DNA of 64,000 nt from ZC4RG20 sp964553875 (GTDB lineage: Bacteria > Pseudomonadota > Gammaproteobacteria > Steroidobacterales > Rariloculaceae): contig CAZKNH010000002.1 of assembly GCA_964553875.1 (NCBI GenBank), forward strand, positions 19,386 through 83,385. The letters run 5' to 3'. Positions within the stretch are counted from its first letter, which is position 1. Every line of letters begins with the position of its first letter. Of the stretch, positions 24,043 to 31,894 are shown in pieces. The position numbers and the translations under genes were made by a program. The notes below the pieces were generated by a model. It was not told the origin of the DNA. It did not search any database and was given only the letters and a program-made list of their open reading frames with translations.

Positions 24043-26961
24043 ATGCTGTTGACCCTGATCGTCGTATTGCCGTTCATCGGCAGCGTCGCCGCCGCGTTCC
24101 TTCCGGCCGCTGCACGCAATACGGCGGCTTCATGGGCCACGGCGGTCACCGTCGCGTGCACGGTCCTCGTGCTCCTCTTTTATCCCGAGGTGCAGGACGG
24201 CCGCGTCGCGAGCGTGCGCTTCGAGTGGCTGCCGCAGTTCGGCCTCGACGCCTACCTGCGAATGGACGGCTTCGCGTGGCTGTTCGCGCTGCTCGTCTCG
24301 TTCATGGGCGTGCTCGTCGTGCTCTACGCGCGGTACTACATGTCCGCCGAGGACCCGGTGCCGCGCTTCTTCTCGTTCCTGCTCGCGTTCATGGGCGCGA
24401 TGCTCGGCGTCGTCCTGTCCGGCAACCTGATTCAGGTCGTCGTGTTCTGGGAGCTGACGAGCTTCACGTCGTTCATGCTGATCGCGTACTGGTACCACCT
24501 GCCGGACGCACGGCGCGCGGCGCGGATGTCCGTGATCGTCACCGTCGGCGGAGGGCTGTGCCTCCTGCTCGGCGTGCTGATGATCGGCGCGATCGTCGGC
24601 AGCTACGACCTCGACAACGTGCTCGCGGCGGGCGACACGATCCGCGCGCACCGCTGGTATCCCGCCGTGCTCGTGCTCGTCGGGCTCGGGACGCTGACGA
24701 AGAGCGCGCAGTTTCCGTTCCATTTCTGGCTGCCGCAGGCGATGACCGCGCCGACGCCGGTCTCGGCGTACCTGCATTCCGCGACGATGGTGAAGGCGGG
24801 CGTCTTCCTGCTCGCGCGGCTCTGGCCGGTGCTCTCCGGCAGCGATCTCTGGTTCTGGCTGATCACCGGAGCCGGCGCGGCCTCCCTCCTCGTCGGCGCG
24901 ATCTCGGCGACGTTCCAGCGCGACACGAAGGGCGTGCTCGCGTACTCGACGATCAGCCACTTGGGCCTGATCACGATGCTCCTCGGCATGAACAGCGAGC
25001 TCGCGCTCGTCGCCGCCGTGTTCCACATGATGAATCACGCGACGTTCAAGGCGTCGCTGTTCATGGCGGCCGGCATCGTGCAGCACGAGACCGGCACGCG
25101 GGACATGCAGCGGCTCTCGGGCCTCGCGCATTCGATGCCGCTGACGGCGACCGTCGCGACCGTCGCGGCCGCCGCGATGGCCGGCGTGCCGCTCCTGAAC
25201 GGCTTCCTGTCGAAGGAGATGTTCTTCGAGGAGTCGATCGTCGTCGGCGGCGCGACCGGGCTCGTGATCACGCTGCCGATGATCGCGATGACCGCAGGCG
25301 CGTTCAGCGTCGGTTATTCGGTCCGATTCATCCACCAGATCTTCTTCGGGCCGCCGGCGAACGACTTGCCGAAGACGCCGAAGGAGCCGACGCGCGGCAT
25401 GCTCGTGCCGAGCGCTTTGCTCGTCGTCGCGTGTCTCCTGGTCGGCATCCTGCCCGCGCGCACGGTCGGCCCTGCGCTCGAGACATCGATGCTCGCGATC
25501 CTCGGCGCGGACCTTCCGGAGTACCGGCTGGCGGCGTGGCACGGGTTCACCGTGCCGCTCCTGATGAGCTTCGTCGCGCTCACGATCGGCATCTCGCTCT
25601 ACCTGCTCCTGCTGAAACGCGGCGCGACGATGCGGCGCACGCCGCTTTTGTCGTGGATCGACGCGAGCCGGGTGTTCGACGTCGCCAACGTCGTCGTCGT
25701 GCGCGGCGCCGCGCGCGTCGCGCACCTCTTCTTCACGCGCCGCCTGCAATCGCAGCTGCTCGCGATCGTCGGCATCGCGCTCGTCGCGGGTGTCGCCGCC
25801 TTCCGGCGCGACGGCTGGTCCCCCGGCGACCTGCCGCTCCATCCGATCGATCCGCTGTTCGTGCTGCTCTGGGTCGGCGGCGCCGCGTGCGCGATCGGCG
25901 CGGCACAGCAGGCGAAATTCCACCGCCTCGCGGCGCTGATCATGGTCGGCGGCGCGGGCCTCGTCACGTGCCTCACGTTCGCGTGGTTCTCGGCGCCGGA
26001 CCTCGCGCTCACGCAGATCACGGTCGAGGTCGTCACGATCGTGCTCCTCCTGCTCGGGCTGCGCTGGTTGCCGCAGCGGATTCCGTTCGACGATCCGCGG
26101 CGGCGCACGCTCCGTGCCCGGGCCCGCCACTTCCGTGACGCGGCGCTCGCGATCGGTGCGGGTATAGGCGCCGCCGCGCTCGCGTTCGCGGTGCTGACTC
26201 GCCCGAACGGCGCCGAGATCCGCGACTACTACGTCAACAATGCCCTCGAGATCGCGAACGGCCGCAACGTCGTGAACGTGATCCTCGTCGACTACCGCAG
26301 CTTCGACACGTTCGGCGAGATCACCGTCGTCGCGATCGTCGCGATCATCGTCTACGCGCTGCTGCGCCGGTTCCGTCCGGCGCCCGAGAGCATCGACGTG
26401 CCGCGCGCGCAGCGCGCGGACGCGTCGCCGCCGATCGGCGTGCTCGACGATCCGCTGCCTCGGGGCTACATGAAGCTCCCGGCCGTTCTCGTGCGGCTGC
26501 TCGGCCCGATGGCCGGGCTCGTGTCCGTCTATTTTCTGCTGCGCGGCCACAATGCGCCGGGCGGCGGCTTCGTCGGCGGGCTCGTGATGGCGACGGCGGT
26601 CATCGTGCAGTACATGGTCGGCGGCACGATGTGGGTCGAATCGCGCCTCAGGATCCACCCGCAGGTCTGGATCGCGCTCGGCCTCATGACGGCCGGCACG
26701 GCCGGCATCCTCGCATGGTTCGCCGCGAAGCCGTTCCTGACGGCGCTCAGCGTCGACCTGCACGTGCCGCTCCTCGGCGATCTGCACCTGTCGAGCGCGC
26801 TGCTCTTCGATGTCGGCGTCTACATGCTCGTGATCGGCGCGGTCGTGCTGATGCTCGTCGCGCTCGCGCACCAGTCGCTCAGGAGTCCGCGCAGGACGCA
26901 GTTCGTCGAGGAGACCGCGCACGCGCAAGCGGTCGAGGACACGGCGGAGGCGTCGGCCTGA
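24043..26961 (+). CDS. mrpA: Mrp Na+/H+ antiporter subunit A fused to subunit B (MrpAB)
   Basis: The 972-residue polytopic protein is the large subunit of the multi-subunit cation/proton antiporter, related to complex I subunit NuoL. The antiporter core (about 60-470) holds the key Glu in VVFWELTSFTSFMLI (about 140-155), Lys in KSAQFPFHFWLPQAMTAPTP and STISHLGLITMLLG. The last ~140 residues are an MrpB domain, including RGHNAPGGGFVGGLVMATA (about 830-848). Separate mrpA and mrpB occur in Bacillus; proteobacteria often fuse them. The stop overlaps the mrpC start (TGATG). The complex exports Na+ for pH and salt homeostasis. Confidence 0.94.
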   Translation: MLLTLIVVLPFIGSVAAAFLPAAARNTAASWATAVTVACTVLVLLFYPEVQDGRVASVRFEWLPQFGLDAYLRMDGFAWLFALLVSFMGVLVVLYARYYMSAEDPVPRFFSFLLAFMGAMLGVVLSGNLIQVVVFWELTSFTSFMLIAYWYHLPDARRAARMSVIVTVGGGLCLLLGVLMIGAIVGSYDLDNVLAAGDTIRAHRWYPAVLVLVGLGTLTKSAQFPFHFWLPQAMTAPTPVSAYLHSATMVKAGVFLLARLWPVLSGSDLWFWLITGAGAASLLVGAISATFQRDTKGVLAYSTISHLGLITMLLGMNSELALVAAVFHMMNHATFKASLFMAAGIVQHETGTRDMQRLSGLAHSMPLTATVATVAAAAMAGVPLLNGFLSKEMFFEESIVVGGATGLVITLPMIAMTAGAFSVGYSVRFIHQIFFGPPANDLPKTPKEPTRGMLVPSALLVVACLLVGILPARTVGPALETSMLAILGADLPEYRLAAWHGFTVPLLMSFVALTIGISLYLLLLKRGATMRRTPLLSWIDASRVFDVANVVVVRGAARVAHLFFTRRLQSQLLAIVGIALVAGVAAFRRDGWSPGDLPLHPIDPLFVLLWVGGAACAIGAAQQAKFHRLAALIMVGGAGLVTCLTFAWFSAPDLALTQITVEVVTIVLLLLGLRWLPQRIPFDDPRRRTLRARARHFRDAALAIGAGIGAAALAFAVLTRPNGAEIRDYYVNNALEIANGRNVVNVILVDYRSFDTFGEITVVAIVAIIVYALLRRFRPAPESIDVPRAQRADASPPIGVLDDPLPRGYMKLPAVLVRLLGPMAGLVSVYFLLRGHNAPGGGFVGGLVMATAVIVQYMVGGTMWVESRLRIHPQVWIALGLMTAGTAGILAWFAAKPFLTALSVDLHVPLLGDLHLSSALLFDVGVYMLVIGAVVLMLVALAHQSLRSPRRTQFVEETAHAQAVEDTAEASA

Positions 26962-27302
26962 TGGAAGCGGTATACGCGCTCGCGATCGGAGTGCTCGTCG
27001 CGGCCGGTGTGTGGCTGCTGCTGCGCCCGAGGACCTTTCAGGTGATCATGGGGCTGTCGCTCCTGGCGTACGCGACGAACCTTTTCATCTTCGGCATGGG
27101 GCGGCTCGAGATCCAGCGGCCGCCGATCCTGGAGGGCCCTGACCCCAATCCAGCGCTCTATGCAGACCCGGTACCGCAGGCGCTCGTGCTGACCGCGATC
27201 GTGATCGGCTTCGCGACGACGGCGCTCTTCCTCGTCGTGCTGCTGAAGCTGCGCGGCCTCTCGGGCACCGACCACGTCGACGGCAGGGAGCCCGACCGAT
27301 GA
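26961..27302 (+). CDS. mrpC: Mrp antiporter subunit C (NuoK-like)
   Basis: The 113-residue protein has three helices and is homologous to NuoK. The family motif FQVIMGLSLLAYATNLFIF is at about 29-47, followed by DPVPQALVLTAIVIGFATTA. Its ATG shares a base with the mrpA stop, and its stop overlaps the mrpD ATG (27299), so the genes are translationally coupled. It forms part of the proton/Na+ path of the Mrp complex. Confidence 0.94.
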   Translation: MEAVYALAIGVLVAAGVWLLLRPRTFQVIMGLSLLAYATNLFIFGMGRLEIQRPPILEGPDPNPALYADPVPQALVLTAIVIGFATTALFLVVLLKLRGLSGTDHVDGREPDR

Positions 27303-28954
27303 CGGGTCTCCTCGACCATCTGCCGATCCTGCCGATCGCCGTGCCGCTCTTCGCGGCCGCGGCGATGCTGCTCGTCGGCGACGCCCATCGCTCGCTGCGC
27401 AACACGATCGCGTTCGGGTCGTTGACCGTGCAGCTCGCGGTGGCGCTCGTCCTGCTCTATCAGACCACCGACGCGGCAGCGCACATCTGGCCGAACGGCA
27501 TCGGCGTCTACGCGATCGGGAGCTGGCCCGCGCCGTTCGGCATCGTGCTCGTCGTCGACCGGCTGTCGTCGCTGATGCTGACGCTGACCGCGACCGTCGC
27601 GCTCGCGGCGCTCGTCTACTCCACGTCGCACTGGGACCGGCCGGGCCAGCCGTTCCATTCGCTGTTCCAGCTGCTCGTGATGGGCCAGAACGGCGCGTTC
27701 CTGACCGGCGACCTGTTCAACCTGTTCGTGTTCTTCGAGGTGCTCCTCGCGGCGTCCTACGGCCTCGTGCTGCGCGGCCTCGGCACGACGCGGGTCCGCA
27801 CCGGGCTCCATTACATCGCGGTCAATCTCGCCGCGTCGTTCCTGTTTCTGATCGGCGTCGCGCTCATCTACGGCACCGTCGGCACGCTGAACATGGCCGA
27901 CCTCCTCGGGCGCGTCGAGGCCCTTCGGCCGGACGACCGGGCGGTATTCGACGCGGGCGCATGGATCCTCGGCATCGCGTTCCTCGTGAAAGCCGGAAGC
28001 TGGCCGTTGAACTCGTGGCTGCCGGGCGCGTATGGCGTGTCGGTCGCCCCGGTCGCGGCCGGATTCGCGATCATGACGAAGGTCGGCGTCTACGCCGTGC
28101 TGCGCCTCGGCACGCTGATGAGCGAGGACGATGCGGCGGCGACGATTCTCGGCGAGATCCTGTACTACACCGGTCTCGTCACCCTCGTGTCCGGAATGAT
28201 CGGCATGCTCGCGACGCAGCACTTGAAGCGTCTCGTCGCGTACTCGGTGATCGTCTCGTCGGGACTCCTGCTCGCGTCGCTCGGGCTGGGCATCGAGGCG
28301 GTCACGCCGCCCGTGCTCTTCTACCTGACGACGTCTGTGCTGACGACCGCCGCATTCTTCCTCCTGACCGGCATGACGGACCGCACGCGGCTCGTGTTGC
28401 CGCCGGCCGAGGAGCCGGCGTCGCAAGGCGACATCCTGCCGCTATACATGGCGTTCGGTGTGACGAGCCCGGACCCATACGGCACCGAGGAAGAGGTCGG
28501 CGCGGCGATCCCGGCCGCGATGGCGTTCCTGGGGCTCATGTTCGTTTGCTGCGTGCTGCTCGTCGCGGGTCTGCCGCCGCTGCCCGGCTTCGTCGCGAAA
28601 TTCACGCTGCTCTCGGTCGTGCTCGAGACGGCGCCGGCGGTCGGCGCGCGCAACGCCGGCTGGGTGCTCGCGATCGCCGTGCTCGCGACGGGTATCGTCG
28701 CCGTCGTCGCGCTGACGCGGATCGGCATGCGGCTCTTCTGGTCGCCGGCGCAGCGGCGCACGCCGCGCCTCCATGTCCTCGAGGCCGCGCCGGTCGCGTT
28801 CCTCGTGCTCGCGTGCCTCGGCCTCACGGCGGCATCGGGACCGGCCATGCGCTTCTTCGAGGCGACCGCGCGCTCGCTGCACGATCCGCAAGCCTACATC
28901 GAGACCGTCCTCGGCACGCGCGTCGCGTCGCGGACGGACGGAGAGACACAATGA
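27299..28954 (+). CDS. mrpD: Mrp antiporter subunit D (NuoN/NuoM-like)
   Basis: The 551-residue antiporter-like subunit has about fourteen helices. Characteristic stretches are LFNLFVFFEVLLAASYGLVL (key Glu near residue 146), KAGSWPLNSWLPGAYGVSVA with the membrane Lys (about 230-250), and GMIGMLATQHLKRLVAYSVI. It is about 50 residues longer than typical MrpD; a hydrophilic insert (about 365-400, including GDILPLYMAFGV and DPYGTEEEVG) accounts for most of this. The start overlaps the mrpC stop, and its stop overlaps the mrpE ATG. Confidence 0.94.
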   Translation: MTGLLDHLPILPIAVPLFAAAAMLLVGDAHRSLRNTIAFGSLTVQLAVALVLLYQTTDAAAHIWPNGIGVYAIGSWPAPFGIVLVVDRLSSLMLTLTATVALAALVYSTSHWDRPGQPFHSLFQLLVMGQNGAFLTGDLFNLFVFFEVLLAASYGLVLRGLGTTRVRTGLHYIAVNLAASFLFLIGVALIYGTVGTLNMADLLGRVEALRPDDRAVFDAGAWILGIAFLVKAGSWPLNSWLPGAYGVSVAPVAAGFAIMTKVGVYAVLRLGTLMSEDDAAATILGEILYYTGLVTLVSGMIGMLATQHLKRLVAYSVIVSSGLLLASLGLGIEAVTPPVLFYLTTSVLTTAAFFLLTGMTDRTRLVLPPAEEPASQGDILPLYMAFGVTSPDPYGTEEEVGAAIPAAMAFLGLMFVCCVLLVAGLPPLPGFVAKFTLLSVVLETAPAVGARNAGWVLAIAVLATGIVAVVALTRIGMRLFWSPAQRRTPRLHVLEAAPVAFLVLACLGLTAASGPAMRFFEATARSLHDPQAYIETVLGTRVASRTDGETQ

Positions 28955-29448
28955 AGCCGATCTCGGACCGCTGGCCCGTCGCGCTCACCGTGTCGCTCGT
29001 CGCGATGTGGCTGCTGCTCAACCAGACGCTCGCGCCGGGTCAGATCGTGCTCGGCACGGTGCTCGCGATCCTCCTCTCCTGGGCCACCCGGCGGCTGCGG
29101 CCGCTGCAGCCGCGGCTCAAGCGTCTCGGTCTCGTACCCGTGCTCCTCGTGCGCGTGCTGCAGGACATCGTACGGTCGAACCTCGCGGTCGCACGGATCG
29201 TCCTCGGGCTCGTCGGCGAGCGCAGGATCCGCTCGGGCTTCGTCGACATCCCGCTCGAGATGCGCGACCCGCACGCGCTGGCCGTGCTCGCCGGCATCGT
29301 CACGTCGACGCCGGGCACGGTGTGGGTCGACCTCGCGCCGGACGGCAGCCGCGTCACGCTGCACGTGCTCGACCTGCGTGACGAGCAGGATTGGATCGAC
29401 TGGATCAAGCTCCGCTACGAACGTCTGCTGATGGGCATTTTCGAATGA
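28951..29448 (+). CDS. mrpE: Mrp antiporter subunit E
   Basis: The 165-residue protein has two N-terminal helices (about 9-45) and a soluble C-terminal domain with the family motif VLAGIVTSTPGTVWVDLAPD (about 114-133), then HVLDLRDEQDWI. MrpE proteins are needed for assembly and full activity of the complex. The ATG at 28951 overlaps the mrpD stop (ATGA) and the stop overlaps the mrpF start; the much longer open frame upstream is a shadow of mrpD. Confidence 0.93.
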   Translation: MKPISDRWPVALTVSLVAMWLLLNQTLAPGQIVLGTVLAILLSWATRRLRPLQPRLKRLGLVPVLLVRVLQDIVRSNLAVARIVLGLVGERRIRSGFVDIPLEMRDPHALAVLAGIVTSTPGTVWVDLAPDGSRVTLHVLDLRDEQDWIDWIKLRYERLLMGIFE

Positions 29449-29726
29449 ACACCGTCTTCGACTACGCGGCCTGGTTCGCGTCGCTCTGCTTCGTGCTCGC
29501 GATGCTCCTCGCGCTGCTTCGGATGTTCCTCGGGCCCGCGGCGCAGGATCGCGTGCTCGCGCTCGACACGTTCTATCTGAACGGCATGCTGACGCTCTTG
29601 ATGCTCGGGATCCGCTCGAGCTCGACGGTCTACTTCGACATGGCGCTCCTGATCGCGCTCTTCGGCTTCGCGAGCACGATCGCGTTCGCGAAGTTCCTGT
29701 TGCGCGGCGAGGTCATCGAGCCGTGA
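29445..29726 (+). CDS. mrpF: Mrp antiporter subunit F
   Basis: The 93-residue protein has three helices with the MrpF signature RMFLGPAAQDRVLALDTFYL (about 25-44) and ALFGFASTIAFAKFLLRGEV at the end. It overlaps mrpE by an ATGA start/stop junction and ends in a GTGA junction with mrpG. It is an essential small subunit of the Mrp complex. Confidence 0.94.
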   Translation: MNTVFDYAAWFASLCFVLAMLLALLRMFLGPAAQDRVLALDTFYLNGMLTLLMLGIRSSSTVYFDMALLIALFGFASTIAFAKFLLRGEVIEP

Positions 29727-30160
29727 ACGGCACCGAGCTGCCTCTGTGGGTGACGATCCCCGGCACGCTGCTGCTCGTCGCGGCGGGCCTCTTGACCCTG
29801 ATCGGCGCAATGGGCCTCGTGCGGCTCCCGGATTTCTTCGCCCGCATGCACCCGCCGACGATGGGCACGACGCTCGGCACGGGCTGCGTGCTGATCGCCT
29901 CGATGCTCGTGTCGTCGGCGCTCGAGCAGCGCCCCGTCGTGCACGAGCTCCTGATCACGCTGTTCATCGTGATGACCGCGCCCGTGACGGCGATGCTGCT
30001 GATGCGCGCCGCGGTATTCCGCGCGCAGCGGAAGAGCGTCGAAGCGGAGCCGCCGACGGGCGCGGCCTCCGTCGCGCGCCGCGCGCAGGACGAGAGCCGC
30101 ACGCACGACGAGAACCGCCGGCTCGCCGAGCGGTCTGCGCCCACGGACGAGCCGTCGTAG
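29723..30160 (+). CDS. mrpG: Mrp antiporter subunit G with a hydrophilic C-terminal tail
   Basis: The 145-residue protein has three helices and MrpG motifs GLVRLPDFFARMHPPTMGTTLG (about 31-52, an unusually well-kept family signature) and FIVMTAPVTAMLLMRAA. The last ~38 residues form a charged tail (RRAQDESRTHDENRRLAERS) that goes beyond the usual family end. The GTG start overlaps the mrpF stop. It closes the Mrp operon; a convergent gene begins 13 bases on. Confidence 0.92.
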   Translation: MNGTELPLWVTIPGTLLLVAAGLLTLIGAMGLVRLPDFFARMHPPTMGTTLGTGCVLIASMLVSSALEQRPVVHELLITLFIVMTAPVTAMLLMRAAVFRAQRKSVEAEPPTGAASVARRAQDESRTHDENRRLAERSAPTDEPS

Positions 30161-30173
30161 CGAGGGCTCGCGA

Positions 30174-30683
30174 TCAGAAGACGTAGCCGCGCACGAGCAT
30201 GATGCCGAGCGCGACGACGGCGACCGCGATCAGCAGATTCACCCGCCCCATCCATCCTGCCGCGCGGCGGAGCCGCCCTGCTTCCTTCGACCCCGGCGCT
30301 TCGCGCATCGTCCGCGTCGCCCGAGGTCCGACGACGAAATCGTGCACCGCGCTGATCGCGAGCACGGCGGCGACGAGCGCGAGCTTCGTCCCGAGGATAT
30401 GGGCCCACGGCGTCGCCCAGAACCTCGCGCTCGTGAGCTGCTCGAGGCCGACGCCCCAGCGCGTGAGGTTGACGAGCCCCGTGAGCACTAGGATCACGAG
30501 GCACGCCCAGCCGACGTTTCGAAAGCGCGTCCCGGTGAGCCGGATCAGCTCGGCGTACTGCCCGCCGGTCGAGCTTCGCCTCAGTATCGGGATCAGAATC
30601 GCGCCGAGAAACACCATCCCGCCGATCCATACGACCGCGGCCAGAATGTGCAGCAGAATGGCTATGAAATGCACCGCCTGCAT
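30174..30683 (-). CDS. CopD-like four-helix membrane protein
   Basis: The 169-residue protein has four transmembrane segments and conserved-looking histidines in the first (HFIAILLHILAAVVWIGGMV, about 5-24) and third. It resembles the copper-resistance D (CopD)/DUF2269-like membrane proteins, whose members may handle copper or bind heme. LVNLTRWGVG and GTKLALVAAVLAISAVHDFVVGP fit that pattern. The ATG at 30683 was chosen because the upstream in-frame residues are highly basic and unlike a membrane protein. It converges with mrpG. Confidence 0.65.
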   Translation of the reverse strand: MQAVHFIAILLHILAAVVWIGGMVFLGAILIPILRRSSTGGQYAELIRLTGTRFRNVGWACLVILVLTGLVNLTRWGVGLEQLTSARFWATPWAHILGTKLALVAAVLAISAVHDFVVGPRATRTMREAPGSKEAGRLRRAAGWMGRVNLLIAVAVVALGIMLVRGYVF

Positions 30684-30841
30684 CGTCCGACTCCTGGAGC
30701 AGCGTGTCCTCCGTAATGATGCGCTTGCTGCGGCCGCTTCACACAGTACGGCAGTCCCGAGCTTGATTCGGCGTGCGGCATAGCGTCGCCGCCGGCGGCG
30801 ATCACGCCTTTCGAGCAGCGCGACTCCGTCGGCGTGCCGGG

Positions 30842-30870
30842 TTGTCAACGTTCGCGGGCGCGGTTATGGT
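30842..30870 (+). promoter_or_regulatory. Candidate promoter of the nor locus
   Basis: TTGTCA (30842-30847) and TTATGG (30864-30869) resemble -35 and -10 hexamers, 16 bases apart, about 30 bases before the small ORF that opens the norC-norB unit. TTGTCAACG also resembles half of an FNR/NNR-type site, but the second half is not convincing. This rests on weak pattern matching. Confidence 0.3.
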
Positions 30871-30897
30871 GCGCCGAAGCCCCTGACCGGGATCAAG

Positions 30898-31023
30898 ATG
30901 CCGCGTACCGCCTTCTTCAAGTCGGTCAAGGCCGTAAGCTGGGTCGTGCTGCTGCTGATCGTCGCGGCGATCGCCTACTCCGTATTCACGTCGATACGGT
31001 ACTGGAGCGGCATCGGTGTCTGA
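30898..31023 (+). CDS. Small single-helix membrane protein upstream of norC
   Basis: The 41-residue protein has a basic N-terminus (MPRTAFFKSVKAVSW) and one hydrophobic helix (VVLLLIVAAIAYSVF, about 16-30), ending RYWSGIGV. It lies 12 bases before norC on the same strand. Small membrane proteins accompany some NO reductases and heme-copper oxidases (for example NorH of Thermus), but I cannot show homology to any. The operon position and clear membrane topology support a real gene; a role in assembly or stability of the NorCB complex is a guess. Confidence 0.6.
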   Translation: MPRTAFFKSVKAVSWVVLLLIVAAIAYSVFTSIRYWSGIGV

Positions 31024-31035
31024 GGCGGCACTGCG

Positions 31036-31872
31036 ATGACGAACCGGCAGGCGCGCATGTTCGCGATCGCGTCGACCGCCGTCGCCGCGCTCGTGTTCCT
31101 GATGCTGACCGTGCACAGCCACACGCGTTTCCCGGAGCTCAGCAACGCGGACGCGATCACGCCGCAGGTCGTCGCCGGTCAGGCGGTCTGGCACCGTTAC
31201 AACTGCGTGAACTGCCACACGCTGTTCGGCGAAGGGTCGTACTACGCGCCCGATTTGACGAAGATCGCGCAGCTGCGCGGCGAGCGCTATCTCGCCGCGT
31301 ACATGCGCGATCCGAGCCAGTTCTACGACGAGCGGGTGCACAGGCGGCTGATGCCTCGTCAGGATTTGAGCGACCAGGAGATCGCGGACCTGATCGCGTT
31401 CCTCGAATGGGTCAGCAACGTCGACACGCAGGGCTGGCCGCCGCGGCCGATCCTCGTCACGACGGGCCTTGCGGCGCCCGGCGCAGCGGAGCAACCCGGC
31501 GTCACCGAGGTGCCCGTGCGGCCCGTCACGGCCGAGGACGATCCGATCGCCGCGGGCGAGAACGTCTTCCGCAACGCCGTGCCCGCGTGCCAGGCGTGCC
31601 ACTCGACGCAGCCGGGCGTCAGCATGGCGGGCCCCTCGCTCGCCGGCATCGCGACGCGGGCCGCGGAGATCGTCGCCTCGGACGACTACACGGGCCAGGC
31701 GTCGGATGCGGAGGGCTATATCCGCGAGTCGATCGTTGCTCCGAGCGCGCATATCGTTCCCGGCGCGATGTACTCCGCCGCCGGTATGTCGTTCATGCCG
31801 GACACGTATCGCGAAGCGCTGAGCGACGACGAGATCGAGCAGCTCGTCGCGTATCTGATGAGCTTCCGCTGA
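31036..31872 (+). CDS. norC: Nitric oxide reductase subunit C fused to a second cytochrome c domain
   Basis: The 278-residue protein has an N-terminal anchor helix (about 8-24). The NorC domain follows: heme motif C57-V-N-C60-H61, LFGEGSYYAPDL, axial Met in RRLMPRQDL (M106), ending NVDTQGWPPRP. Pseudomonas NorC ends there, near residue 146. Here a Pro/Ala/Val linker (about 140-165) leads to a second c-type domain with C185-Q-A-C188-H189 and probable axial Met at 254 (SFMPDTY). The added heme could receive electrons from a periplasmic donor. It is followed by norB after a 22-base gap. Confidence 0.9.
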   Translation: MTNRQARMFAIASTAVAALVFLMLTVHSHTRFPELSNADAITPQVVAGQAVWHRYNCVNCHTLFGEGSYYAPDLTKIAQLRGERYLAAYMRDPSQFYDERVHRRLMPRQDLSDQEIADLIAFLEWVSNVDTQGWPPRPILVTTGLAAPGAAEQPGVTEVPVRPVTAEDDPIAAGENVFRNAVPACQACHSTQPGVSMAGPSLAGIATRAAEIVASDDYTGQASDAEGYIRESIVAPSAHIVPGAMYSAAGMSFMPDTYREALSDDEIEQLVAYLMSFR

Positions 31873-31894
31873 ACGCCGTACGGGAAGATTGCCG

